Positions 41,470 to 54,629 of a stretch of 64,000 bases of DNA are shown in pieces; positions within the stretch are counted from its first letter, which is position 1, and the number at the start of each line of letters is the position of its first letter. The notes beneath the pieces were generated by a model that did no database searches, was not told the DNA's origin, and saw nothing but the letters and a program-made list of their open reading frames with translations. The stretch comes from Dipetalonema caudispina. Taxonomy: Eukaryota > Nematoda > Chromadorea > Rhabditida > Onchocercidae. The translations under genes and the position numbers were made by a program. The stretch covers positions 288,645 through 352,644 of the forward strand of contig JABVXV010000045.1 in NCBI GenBank assembly GCA_013365325.1, read 5' to 3'.

Positions 41470-43587
41470 ATGCTCGCACCTCTTATATTTCATATGTTTC
41501 TTGTTTTTGTTTTGATATGTACTACTTTTTAAAATGATTCGCCCTACATCTTGTAGTCTTCTTTTTATCATATACTGAAGGATTGCTAGCACTGTTTCGT
41601 TTTATTACTGCGCCTCTTTTGAATTGAGTTATCATTAAACTGCACGTAAACACCATGATCGAAACTTTCGTTAGCAGGCGTCACATTATTCCGTTTAATT
41701 CACGTGTTAGTGATTAAAACAATTACTCAATAAATAAGGTTACGAAATTTCACATCAGGCTAGTAAAACTAATAAGAAGCGTTTGAGAGAATGTATTTCG
41801 CTGATTCGGCTTGTTTTTCTCAGCTTTTTCAGGAATTTCATGTTTTCCGAAATTCTCATTGAGCATCACCACATACTGTCGAGCTAAGGAGGAGTACATA
41901 TGCTTCTCTAATTCTCCTGTCATTCGCTACAAATTTTCCCTTCTGTGTAATTTTATTTTAGTTTTTTTCCTTTTATCCATTCAAACTCCACTTGTTGTAT
42001 CCACTGGAAATTCTCATCTTAAGAATTTCTGTCGAGTTTTTGATTATTTAAATATTTCTTATTTTCTATGAATCCATTGCTAAAAGTGATATCGTTTGTA
42101 TTTATTTAAATGGTAACCGTTCCTATTTTTGCCTCTCAATCCTTTTTATACCAGTGAGTAGTGGTATAGCAGCCGTTAGATACTGGTAGGCATCAAACGA
42201 TTGAAAAACTACTTGTGAACTTTCGATTTTCATCGTTCCCAAGAGAATTTATCAAAGACGGTCTTGAATTTTTGCTTTGTGATTTTTTAATGCTTAATAT
42301 CAATGTAACATTGTAAGCAGCTTTGCATATCTGTAATTATTAAATCGCTCCATCTAGAGGTTATTTTGATATGTTTAAAATTCGCTTAAAAATAAGGGAT
42401 GAACTAAAGAATGAGCTGTCGAACCACAATATCTTCTACCGTTAACCGTGTTTAAACTTTCCATTGTTTGATCTGTAATAACTAAATAATCTTATCAAAG
42501 ACTATTTAAGGTAACTAATTTCAGTTTCCTCAGAAACATTTAATGCTACCTAAAAAATCATTAAATATACCTTCTCATCTTAGAAAATTATCAAAAAGTT
42601 ATATAAATGATATTAACATTTTTGAGAAATGTTGAGAAACTAGAAGCTATGGATGGAAACTTGGGAAGCTTTTAGAAATTTAATAATCACAATAAAATGT
42701 GCGTATTTGAAGGCTCCAATAGATCTCGATATGGGAAGCATTGTCCATAGAGTACGGAATTTCCGAGTGGATGGTTTCTCTAAATTTGAATTTTAGTTGT
42801 GATAAGGATTCAAAAGGATTACCACTGCACCTTTCTGCAATGTGAGGGTAATTTTTAGTTCCAGGTCTCATCTTTTTTAAAAAATTACTAATTTCTTCAT
42901 CTTCCATATTTCGTTTGCCTGTTTACTTTCTGGCTCATCGTATCTCTCTTCCCACTGTTGTAAATCTGATCTTACGCTACTTTCATATGGGATTCCATAG
43001 TTCGTCGCATGCAACATATGGCTCGGTTGACTCAAAGGTTCAGTTGGGAGAATGCCATTTTCGTTTTTAAAAGTTAGTTGTTAGTGGTCTGCGAGTCCTG
43101 TTTCCCTTTTAGATTCCTGTCCCTCTCAACCTCTATATTCATATTTCCCGTTGTAACCTCTCTTCTCTTTCACTTTGTATTTTGTGAGTGTTGTACATAA
43201 TAAAAAAGGAAATGTGAATGATTGGTGATTCCTTCATCGTCTATATTATTCAGTGGGAATGTTGGCGTTTCTTATGTCGTGATCTCTGAAGAATGAGAAT
43301 GAGAATTGTGGGAGAAATTGAGGTGCCATTTATTTTGGATAATTAAGGAGCAGGACAGAATTGAGGGAAAAGGAGATAGGTATATATATGAACAGTACTT
43401 GTGCATTGCTGAATTGTTTTGCAACTGATACTCACTCTTCACTTATCATACTTAGTCATCGCTGCAATACTTGCTGACACGTTTCCACTTACCATGTGCT
43501 CCCACTATGACTGAATCACATTTGCAGTCAGTGAAAGCACGTTCAATAAATTTTTCTGAAAGACATTAGTCTTATATTTCTTGGGAA
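41470..43587. other. YKT6-NMT gap
   Basis: About 2.1 kb. An AATAAA at 41729-41734 may serve YKT6. Between 42680 and 43198 the minus strand carries a run of coding-like segments in different frames (separate entry). The remainder shows nothing recognisable. Confidence 0.5.
42680..43198 (-). pseudogene. Frame-broken coding-like block, unidentified
   Basis: Reading the minus strand from ATG at 43198, four open segments follow one another with small overlaps but in changing frames: MYNTHKIQSEREERLQREI, then MNIEVERDRNLKGKQ, then a 60-codon frame with LPTEPLSQPSHMLHATNYG and DLQQWEERYDEPES, then a 75-codon frame from ATG 42907 with FLKKMRPGTKNYPHIAER, ending near 42680. Composition is hydrophilic, Glu/Lys/Gln-rich and protein-like. 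No family was recognised and no introns explain the frame changes. A decayed gene or transposon fragment is one reading. Chance open frames on a purine-rich strand are the alternative. Confidence 0.3.
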
Positions 43588-46500
43588 ATGGAGGAACCGC
43601 CAGCAGAAAACGAGAAATTGGATGATGGAAATGAGAAATTGATGGCTGCTGGTGATTCGAAAATGGCTCAACATATTAGTGAGGAGAACGGTGATGATAT
43701 TCAAAATATAGCGGGCCGGAATAGTCCAACTGCTGTGATTGATCTCAAAGAACTCACTGAGTCTGCTCTGATGAGAAAATTTGAGGTGATGATTTCCGTC
43801 TGATTAGAATGAATTTGAAATTGAAGAAGTGAAGGTCAAAACCAGCAAATAGGGCAAAGATTTTGAAGTGGTGGTAAAGGTGAGTAGTTACATTCACCAT
43901 TATCGCTTATTTCAAAACTATTTACTATTTACTAATTACTTGCAGATGTTGACGGTTGGTGGAACATCAGCTGCCAAGCACATAACCGAAGCACAACGGC
44001 ATAAATATCTTTTTTGGGACACACAGCCAGTTCCAAAAATCAGTAAGTGATGCTCATTAAGGGTTTTATAATGTGATTGGATTTCAAGGGATTTATTTAA
44101 AGTAAATCGAAAACTGGAAAATGTGGCGTTGGTTTTGAATTCTTGGGTAAAAAACTGTTTATTAATTTACAGATGAAATGGTGACAGAGAACAGAGCCAT
44201 CGAACCGCCTTTGGATATCTCAGAAGTACGTGAAGAGCCGTTCTCATTGCCAGATCCTTTTTGTTGGTGCGATGTTGAAATCAATAGTGTGAAGGAGCTT
44301 ACCGAACTGTATACACTATTGACAGAGAATTACGTAGAAGATGATGATAATATGTTTCGGTTTGATTACAGTCCACAATTTTTGCTTTGGTTCGCAAACT
44401 TTTTTCCTTGACATTCTGATAATTTGTGGAAAGTAAAGATAATATGACATTATCAGTCATCCATAAGCAATGAAAATGACGTGAATAACTAGATATTTGG
44501 ATAAAAGGAATGATTATGTTCAGTAATTATACTTCAATACCGTAACATTATGATGTAGCAGACTCATTATGAGAAGATAGAAGTATGTAAGAAAGGCTTA
44601 AACTTGTTCGTGTAAAAATTCTGTGGTTTGTATGATAAACAACAGTGATAATTCATTTTCCTAACCACAAGGAATATCCTATTGTATATATCTTATAAGT
44701 AAATTAGCGCTCATGAAAGGCCACTTGATATTCTCAACAAATTTCAGGGCCTTAAAAGCTCCGGGTTGGATGAAGAAATGGCACTGCGGTGTTCGTGCGA
44801 AATCAAGTGGGAAATTGATTGCTTTTATTTCTGCTATTCCCTCAGTTATACGGGTTTATGATAAGGTATTTTTAATTTCAACGCCACCGGGCGGTAATAT
44901 TATAAGCTGATTTGATATTCGTTTCCAAGTTATTATTCCGGTATTATCTTTTCTGATTTAAAAAAAAAATGAATAAGATTTTACATGGTAAGTATTAGAA
45001 AACTTAAGAAACCATGGCTCACCATACCTGGAGTGTTGTCTACAGGGCGGCAGTATATACTCATGTAGCACATGATACATCGTAAAGATTTACTTTTTAG
45101 TTATTGGCTTTTTCCATGTTTACTTTGTTAACTAAATACCTAACCAAAAAGCATTTCTTTTCAGAAAATCAAAATGGTAGAAATTAATTTCCTTTGTGTG
45201 CATAAAAAACTTCGCTCAAAAAGAGTAGCACCAGTGTTGATTCGTGAAATCACCCGCCGTGTGAACCGAGAAGGTATCTTTCAAGCAGCATTCACAGCTG
45301 GTGTCGTCTTACCAAAACCCATTGCGACGTGCAGGTATTGTGCTTTCGATATTGCAGTTTGTTGTTCTGCTATGTTTTGATTTTGTCTTCATATCTTATG
45401 CCGTGCGAATAAAGTTTTAATAAAACTTAAAAAATATATACATTAATAAAGTTTAAATATAAAGAGCTCAGCCGAATCTAATAAGTTTATGCTTTTAAGA
45501 TACTGGCATCGATCGCTGAATCCAAAGAAGCTTATTGAAGTAAAATTTTCGCATCTTTCACGAAAAATGACGATGCAGAGAACGCTGAAATTATATAAAC
45601 TTCCCGAGGTATGCTTTGTCAGAAACAAATTGCATACTCTTTCTTTATACAAGTAATATTAATCGTTCACAATCTCCAGTTGTTAAGCAGATTAATTCCT
45701 GCTTTCATCAATGTTTGAAAGAACAATGAAAATTGAAGGTCAAAAGTCAATGCTAAATGAGTTGACATTAAATAACATCAGGCTGTTATGCTATTAGATT
45801 TTATTGTTTCAGCAGCCCAAGACGGCAAACTTAACACCAATGAAGAAATGTCATGTTGATGGTGCATATGGCTTACTACAATGTTATTTGAAGAAGTTTG
45901 ACTTATCTCCTGAATTTACTCGAGCTGATTTCGAGCATTTCTTCATGCCACGTGAGGATGTCATCTACAGTTACGTTGCTTTGGTTCGTTCTTTTTACAG
46001 TAGAAATTTCTATTATTTTATTCAGGAATTATTCAAGTTATAATACGATCTTTTCATGTTACTGTTATCAGCATGAACTTTTCGAATCATTGAATAAACG
46101 AATTTATATTTGTGACTGAAATTTTGAATAAAATCCTAATTTATATGGAATACAGAGGATAGGTTAATGCTCTGTGCACTAAAACTTTTCAGAATGAAGA
46201 AGGTAGCGAGGTAACCGACTTGATCAGCTTCTACTCATTGCCTTCATCAGTCATGCATCATCCACAGTATAAATCAATTCGTGCAGCATATTCATTCTAT
46301 AACGTTGCCACGTCAGTAACTCTTAAACAACTCATCAATGATGCTCTTATTCTTGCACGAAATGTACGGTTTTTGTTGATTTAATATTTGATATTGACTG
46401 TTAGATCCGAACACAGTTTTGCAAAGATTTGATTATCCACTTTTTTTTCTTTTTTTTTTTTTTATCTATTGCTTTTGTCACGAAAGAAAGGAAAAAACCA

Positions 46501-46824
46501 GAGGATATTAATTTAAGAAAAGCTTCATACTAAGCCCATCTGGAATAAATAGTCATTTTGACGTGCAGTGGTGTTGAAATACCGAGACTTCTGATGGTTG
46601 GTTTGTTCTGATTTATTCTCTGATTATAAACTGAACTGGGAAAGTCATTTTTTATATTTTTTTAGTGTGGTTTTGATGTGTTCAATGCACTTGATCTCAT
46701 GGACAACAAGGAAATATTGGAAGATCTCAAGTTTGGTATTGGTGATGGAAATTTGCAGTATTATCTGTACAATTGGAAGTGTCCCGATATTGCACCAGAG
46801 AAGATTGGTCTCGTGCTGCAATAA
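43588..46824 (+). CDS. nmt: Glycylpeptide N-tetradecanoyltransferase, N-myristoyltransferase (9 exons)
   Basis: NMT transfers myristate from myristoyl-CoA to the N-terminal glycine of target proteins in the cytosol and on ribosomes. Exons: 43588-43785, 43946-44042, 44173-44389, 44748-44865, 45165-45334, 45500-45608, 45813-45983, 46193-46363 and 46666-46824 (TAA). They encode 469 residues, within the family range. The N-terminus (1-60) is acidic and poorly conserved. Family blocks in order are [102 protein letters not shown] and [17 protein letters not shown]. The chain ends GLVLQ, whose terminal carboxylate is the catalytic base in this family. Exon 7 is preceded by a CAGCAG double acceptor that adds or drops one Gln. 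Two donors read GTTCGC and GTTCGT. Confidence 0.97.
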
Positions 46825-48762
46825 GTGTATTTTATGTTGAAGCGATAGCTGCTAGGATTATTTCTAATTATATTTTTGTGAACATTTTCATGCATTTTGT
46901 TAGTGAATGATACTTTCCACACTGATCGTTTGATCAACTTTGGACTAAAAGTAGATATTATCTGACATAAATTTGGGTTAGTTTTTTATATTCAGATGGT
47001 CTTCTTGATTCTGCTTTACCAGCAACTCAGAAATATCGGTGAAGTGGAGCAGGAAGCCACATGAAATCAATTCTAACGCAAACTCGATTTGAAAAATATC
47101 TGTATTATAAGTATAGAAGATCAGTAATTCTTCATAATTTGGGAGCAAAATGACTATGATTTCTGAATCGAAATTCCAAGGAAACAGAAATGGTAGCAGA
47201 CGCATCAAATTTGATAAAAAAGAAAATTATTAGCTATTGCTACAAAATTTTCATTTTTTTGTTGGGTGGTCTTCTCTCAGATATGAGGCTATCTGCAACC
47301 AGCCCTTGTTTTAAATTAGATTTAAATAAATAGCTGTTGCTTCGTCGGGTTTAATAAGTTATCTCTCATCACTGAAATCATTAAATTCTGAGGTCCAAAC
47401 ACACGTCTCTAACAATCTATCTTCGAAATCATACGTGCTATTTGATCAAACACTATCATCACTAATTTATTATTTGCTTATTCTTTTAAATGAATTAATA
47501 ATGTGAATGATTTTCGTGTTATTATTGAAGGAATCGATTAATTATTCACTTATATTTTAATAGATTTCTAAATGTATCTTCGCACCACAGCTAAAACTAT
47601 AAGCTTTCAACGACATTTTTTGCTTTGTTTATTTTAAATATACTGGATCTTTATAAGGACGCTTAGTCCTGTTTAGTCATGTATGAATTCAAATTTAAAA
47701 TTTTGAAGGCATATTTGACATTAAATACGGGTGCTGCTTGATACCCTTTCGTTTCTACTTTTTTCTTATGCAACAACGATTCATTACTTTCTTTCACCAA
47801 GTTTATTCCTTCGCTGCTTATTATGTCGGCAAATTTGAGTAATAATCAGGGAATAAAATGTTGTTTACGATTCCAATTGGAGGCAGTTGGGATCTCAAGA
47901 AGCTACAGCTGCTTGTTGAATTAAATATTCTGTGGTAGATATTGGTCCGAAATGTATGTTATCAATTCTAAATAATTTATTGTCATTTGAAACGGAATGA
48001 TAGATAAGATATAGCTCTTCCTTTTTTTTTTTTTTGTTGAGTTGAGCATTTTGAAAGGCACCGGAGGATTTTCGTGAATTATCATTACTGCTTCATTCTT
48101 TGTGGTTGCTATTGTTGTCAAATGCAGGAATGAAATTGATGCTTTCATTGCTTCGAACACGGGAACAGTACTATGCTAAGTCAGTGAGCCTTTTGTGATT
48201 GATTGATTAGCTGATTATATCAATGACTTTGTCGTTTGTTGTTGCTCTTCATGTTGCTATTGTTAATGAAGTGATAAGTATTCATTCAGACTTGTCGCAC
48301 TTGCAAATTGCAATTCTTTTATCATCGTGGTAATGTTTTCATCCCTCATTCTTCACTGTTATCTGATGGTATGCGAATCACACTCAGCAAATTTGCCAGT
48401 TCTTACACATTAAGCATTGGTGGAACTCCGCCAGTGATAACTGCCTCAGACTTCTTAAATCGCATTCCGTCATTCTTGAGTTCTTTATTTAACAATGTTG
48501 TAATGAACTTGATAAAAAAAATAGATAAATTTAAAAAAATGTCCCAGTTTGGAGAAAAATTGCCTTAGAAGTGTTCCCATTTTTGCATTCTCTGATAATT
48601 TCAGTTTTGCGGCCACCTTTTTTGAAGGCATGCATCATTACTGCGGCAAGAATTCGCTAAAATTATACAGAAAATGAGTTTTCTGGTGAAAATCAGGTGA
48701 AGACTTGTCCAGTTGATTTTTTTATTTTGCCGTCAATTTACTGTGACATTTCTTCGGTGGAC
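46825..48762. other. Gap between NMT and the convergent minus-strand gene
   Basis: About 1.9 kb of 3' flanks. A minus-strand AATAAA at 48721-48726 lies 37 bases beyond the stop of the gene to the right. A T-run occurs near 48020-48037. Open frames are chance-length. Confidence 0.5.
48721..48726 (-). terminator. Polyadenylation signal of the 48.8-51.2 kb gene
   Basis: AATAAA on the minus strand, 37 bases after the proposed stop at 48763, supporting that stop as a real gene end. Confidence 0.45.
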
Positions 48763-51151
48763 TCAGGACATTTTTGGGTTTAATAAATATAAAACTTGCC
48801 TTTCTATCGTGGCCTTGACAGTCTTCCTTTTATCTACCAAATTTGGTTGCTGAAACGCTTTTTCCGAGACAGTAGTTTGTTTTGGTATAGCACAAGACAC
48901 TGAACGCATCTGCCATGATGGAGTTTGCATACCACTTGGGATGTCGTGAATGAATTGGTCGATCATTGGCCGAGGAGACGGGGTAATTTTGGAAGAATCA
49001 GATTTCGGCATTGCTGAGGTATCCATTGCTTTCCGTCTTAATACTTCTGTTTGCATGTCAGGTTGCCAATTTTTGATACGTTTATATGGTGTTGTAACAC
49101 GTTGCACGGGTTGAAAAAGGGTTCTAAGCCTTCTTGTCCCTCGCTTTTCTTCCATCTTCCCTCGAACTAACTCATTTACATCTCTCCTCGTTACAGGTAG
49201 GCTATCCTTTGTTCCAGTTCGGGAAACTGAAATTAACGTTGATAAATTCACCGGAGGTCTTTGACTTCCTTTTCTGGATCTGCTTCGAGATGACCGCCTT
49301 GATGATTCGCTTTCCTTTGAGACGTTAATCTCCATATTCTTAATAGAGTGAATAAATTTTGTCATGATTTTCATCCATTTCATATCTGTACGTAATATTC
49401 ATACATTCATGCTTATTACGTCTTTAAATTTCTCAAAATTGGAAATAAATTTAAATGAATCCACTGTCTCAATATAGCATTTCTTAATTTTTTGCATTCT
49501 AGAAGTTCAATATATAAGAATTGGAAAAAGTATTGGTACGAAACACAGGATCATAATTTTTTAATCTAACTTGAAATCTGAACTATAAATTGAAAGGTTT
49601 CCTCCTCTGAAATCTACCTTTGCTCTTTTTTCCGGCAGTTTTTTCGTTTTACTCTTGTTGAAGTACCATTTTATTCCGCTCTGTGTGGAATCATGTTTTA
49701 GTGGTCCTTGCTCCTGATCTTCTCGAGTCTTTTTTAGAGATGTCAATGATACGAGATTTAAATGTTGAGCGACTTTTGAAGTTTTTGGAGAATTTCGCAA
49801 GGGCATAGATTTTTGTATTGCTAAAATGCCGTGAGAGTCGACAAAGTTTCTTTTGAATGATTTGCTATTTGTTGATTTATTCTAGTACTTCATGGAATTT
49901 CAGAAATGAACCGTAGCATCAGTATTGCATGGTGGAGGCTTACGTTTTTCGAGAGGCTGCTGCAGCAGTCGAGCTCCGGCTGCGTGTAGCTCTCGTCTTT
50001 TGAGTGATGAGCTTACTTTTATCAAACTTGTCAGATGTGTTGTCTGAAGTGATTTTAGATCTTAATTATCACTGACAGCCATATAAAAAAAAGGGAAGTG
50101 AAGTCAATTGCAAAACTCAGATAGTATGAGGCACTGAAACAGTAACCCACATTATCATGTTTATATCATGCATAAACATGATAATGTCATACGAGCCTAT
50201 ATACATAACCGATCATATGAGCCTAGCATTAATACTTTTGGACATATAGAATATGATTCTTCATCTTTACCGATTCCTTTCGATTGAAGTTGTTTTGTCT
50301 TTAAATTAAAAGTTTATGAAATATCTACAACGGCGACAATGTTCCCCTTTTTTCTATTCTGACGATATTAGAAAATAGAATTGTGTTGAGCTTTACTACT
50401 TATTCACTCATTTGAATACTTCAATCTCTTAACTAATATTATTTCTTTAACAATATCGATCTCTTACTTACAGTGTCCTCGAGGGACATCATTTCAAATG
50501 TTTCTGCTTTAGCCAACTGGATCTGTTGAGACCGATTATGACGATCCGGAAACCGCACACGCTGCTTCATTCCTCTCTCAGAAGTTCCCTCATAAGATTC
50601 ACTCTTTCCTATAGTTCGTTGCAGCTCGATTCCTTTAAAGGTAGCTTTAAACCAGGGATTCCTGATTGCTTTTTCTTTCCTCAACCTTCCCACTTGGCTC
50701 CTAGGACAATGTATTTTTGTCTTTAGTTTCCCTCAGTACCTATTTCATCCCCTAGAAAACGTCTACATCCGCATGTTCCTCCGTCCGGTCGATCCCGGTC
50801 ACATGCCGAGAAAAAATGGAAGCGAACTTGCATGTTGTGTTAATATTATGCAAAATATCAAATAGATAGTGATACAATATCCTGTGATGCCCAAGATGAC
50901 AATAAAATAGACGAATTCATAAGTTGTGTAGATTTGAGAGCCTCCTGAAAACTTTTATTTCGTAAACTCTTGAATTTAGTGTATTCTTAACATTTTTCAT
51001 AATACCTTTCGATTGCTAAGAGCTTACTCATAGATTCATAGCGATATGTTCTAGCAAATTTTGACTTAGCGGATCGTTTCAGTCTTTCTTTAGAACAATT
51101 TTGGGCGAAAACTTCGATTTGATAGTTTTTGGCTGTGAATGTTTGTTGCAT
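48763..51151 (-). CDS. Hypothetical basic Ser/Arg-rich protein (5 exons)
   Basis: No family was recognised. Proposed exons on the minus strand are 51151-51006, 50700-50472, 50043-49944, 49820-49618 and 49338-48763 (TGA), about 417 residues. The donors of exons 2 and 3 are GTAAGT and GTAAGC, and exons 2 to 4 join in phase. Visible pieces are [65 protein letters not shown] and [17 protein letters not shown]. The protein is strongly basic and probably disordered. RVRF fits the RVxF docking motif for protein phosphatase 1, which is an inference from motif alone. The acceptor of the last exon is uncertain: AAG at 49339 keeps phase, while the better-looking TACAG at 49386 does not. The start could lie further upstream. 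Confidence 0.55.
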
Positions 51152-52159
51152 GATACAATGCCACCCAACCTGGAATGGAGTATCAATCGAACTTCCTTTG
51201 AGGGCTGACGCAGTCTTTGTGAGTTGCGTGATCAAAATAAATAAATGATAATGTAGGATTCCAAGAGAATAGGAAAGACAAATGAATTATCGCGAAGCGG
51301 TTTTAGAATTTTGTGGATAAGGACTTTAGTGCTTGAGAAGAACATCATACATAAATATCAGCATTAGTGATGCTAACGATAAGCGCTGGTGGCGTAAATG
51401 GTGAGCTCAATCGGGCATTCAGGAAGCATTTATTAACTCGTCCTAAACACTCCCAATCATTGATCTGTAAATAGACGAAGGAAGATTATTACTTACTTTT
51501 AATTTTATTACTTTCCTTAATGTATGCTGAGAATGTAAACCGACCCTTTCCAATAAGATCAGTTTCAGGAAACAGTTATTTTTACCACACTTTTCAGTTT
51601 CTGATGAAAGCTTTGGTAGGTTATGCCTTTGAATCGATTTGAAACGTTATAGTTGGTGATTAGTGTAGTTAGATATTAGTCAACTTTTGGCAAAATTAAT
51701 TTTTAGAAGGCACTTTCAAATCAGACAATAATTCTCTTCGAAAAAACTTGAGTCAGTAGTGGCCAGATTACAGTAGAAATATGCAAATGAGATGTTGTTG
51801 GTGAAGTGATGCTGATCATTTTGATACTTCTGGTGCATTGATTCACTATGGGTGCACACATCCCTCCATACTGAAATCAACTACTCTTCATTTTGTGTAT
51901 CTGAGAACTTCTTAAGCATCACATTAGCATGTTTAATGAGTTAGCGGTACTGGTAACTTGCTGTTGAAGTAAGAAATACCCAGACGGTATGAATGACGAA
52001 GATACAGGTGGGAAGAACTCGAATTTCAGTATTTCCAAAGTGAGGTTGAATATTTTATGAATAATTACTGAATAGACAAGGGGTGGACTCCGTAAAAAAA
52101 AGTTCCACATAACTCCTATCAAGCGTTCATAACATCGAACGGTTAAAACAGAAAGTACC

Positions 52160-52161
<2 letters not shown>

Positions 52162-52192
<31 letters not shown>
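52162..52192. repeat. T homopolymer, 31 bases
   Basis: An uninterrupted run of T followed by ACAGCAAG. It could be the poly(A) end of a retroposed sequence on the minus strand, but no body was recognised. Length may be unreliable in the assembly. Confidence 0.85.
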
Positions 52193-52195
<3 letters not shown>

Positions 52196-54629
52196 GCAAG
52201 ATATAAAGTTTAGAGTTGAGAGATAAGTGGGATATGAACGAATTCTGCAGGAATCTACTCGCTCAGATTCTTATTCGTTAGCAGTTCGAAGCATGAACCT
52301 GGTGTTTTGATAAGCTTATTGAAATACCAAACTGCCACTTATGAACATCATGAAGAACACCAATGTTCTGTCTGATTATACCTATAAAAATGAACGTTGT
52401 TATGGTTACCGACCGCATAGTGGCTTGAAAATTCCACTAACTGATGACAAGCTATATCAGTCATATTGCTTATACACTTCTAGTTTCTTACGCTCAATTT
52501 GCATATTTCAGAAAAGCATTATCAATGGGTTGTATGACATACGGCAGGCACACTTCTAATTATTGCTAAAATTTTCTTTCAAGCATTTCTTATTCATGAT
52601 AATAGGCTTCTGTTTCAAATATTTTTAACCAGCAAGAGAGCACTTTCTCAGATATTCTTTTTTTTCAGAAAAAATTATTATTATTATCAAACGTCAAATT
52701 ACTAATGAGCTTATTTCATAGGCAGATTTTTGTTTTTTTCAAGGTATTACATTCATGATATTAGATTGAATTCCTCATACTTTATTTTCCTTTTCTTAAT
52801 ATTTATTTATTAATTATTATTATTAAATTATTTGACGTGAAGTAGTAATTATGAACCATACGATTGTCGAGATACAAATTATGCCTTATAAAAATTGATA
52901 ATGTGTCAAACATAACAACTGTATTCTACATTCAGTCTTGCTTAAATTCATGAATCAATTGCTCAAAATCTCATTTCGTCCAAAATTCTTTTAGGCTATT
53001 TGCGAATTTCTCCTTTTTTCAGCAGATCAACTTCTCCACTGTATGGAATGTAATAGAAAGACGACGGGAAATAAAACAGATTGCAAAATGGAACTTGTCC
53101 ATGAATTAAACCTATTTTGTTGAAAAGCAGCAGAAAGAAAAAGACGATCCATCTAATGTAAAACAACAAAAGTAGTACCCATCGATCATAAATGGAAATA
53201 ACTGATAAATCTACAGTCTGAAGCACTGATTGATGAAGATATGTGAGAAAGATTTCTCCATTAATTAGCTTTTTCGTCTATCAACTTCGTTGTGGCCTGT
53301 ATTGTAAACAGTCAAAGGCCAAAAATGAATGGCGAATGACCTATTATCTAATCTTGTATGCTGGAAAGACTTCATGTTCAACAGCGATATCATTTTAGAA
53401 AAATATGGATTCGGCTGAAACATTTAATATTTATGGCCTAATTAGAGAAGCATGAGAACTGAAAGAGAAGCACGGATATTCAGACATTCTAGCTTGGGTC
53501 TCAAACACATTTGATGACAGACTTAGAATCAAGCACTTCATAAGCTAAAAGTACAGCTTTACTGCCTCGTCGGTTATTCATTTCTCTAAAGCTAAGCAAT
53601 TTGAAACTTTTTAAAAAGTTTTTAAAAAGTCTTCATGAACTGAAATGGCACATAATAGTGTCACATAGTCTATCATCTGTCAATACATACAGCATCTTCT
53701 GCGCGTAAACGATCATATTGAAATGAAGTAGATTGTAAAGATGCGAATTAGAAGGAGATGAACTCAAATTTAAGAAAAACAGGCGTAAGGATCACAATGA
53801 TCATTCCTCACCGTAACCCTTACATTTTGATGCGCTCTGCTTGGCAAAAATTCCAAAGGAATGAAGAATGATCAGTCTGGATGCAACAGCATGACCTTTC
53901 GGTGATTTTTTTGGATGGGAGATGTCAAACCTCAAATCTATGCACTATTTCAAAAATGTGAAATAAGCTTTTAAATTTTGCAAAAGTTTAAAAAGTTTCT
54001 GATCTGATCGATGTTAGCTCGGACTGAACTGAAAAAGAGGAAGAAACAGAGCTTTGTCTATCCTCTCAATCTTGGAACTTTCATGTCAACTTAGTATCTG
54101 CTCATTTTACAGATTACTCCATCACTTTCTGAAGAAAAATCTGTAGTGAGTAAGGTGATGAGCTTACCACATTGAAGAAGTGAATCATTTATTCCCGGCT
54201 AACTGCAGAGATGCAGTATATAGGTCTACTGAAACAGTTAGTAAGCTATTCCGTTATTTGAAAAATGATTCGAGATCGGGGTCGAGATATGTAGGGATTG
54301 TGCCATATCGCGCACTGTCCGATTCGTTTAACAGTGTCAGATCCAGAGAGACAGAAAGAGAGGGAAAAAGAGAATTGGTTAAGTTGAGGAATCAAAAGAA
54401 TAATGGATCACAGAAGATGAGGCTAGTAGTGCTAGCAGCGACACATTTTTTGTTTGTCCCCGTTTCTAAAGTTGACAAATTCTTTACTTGCTGAGCTTCT
54501 GGCGTAATTAAGAGTATCTATAGCTCGGACAGTGACCACTTACTTTTGTGCTTTACCACTCAGGCACAGTAGCAAATACTTCCTCCATATAATATATGAA
54601 AATACAATTGATCATTAACAATAATAACA

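Noticed and set aside
37121..43587. ALG11-YKT6-NMT as a trans-spliced operon
   Set aside because: Gaps of about 1.9 and 2.1 kb exceed usual nematode operon spacing and no SL2-type context was seen.
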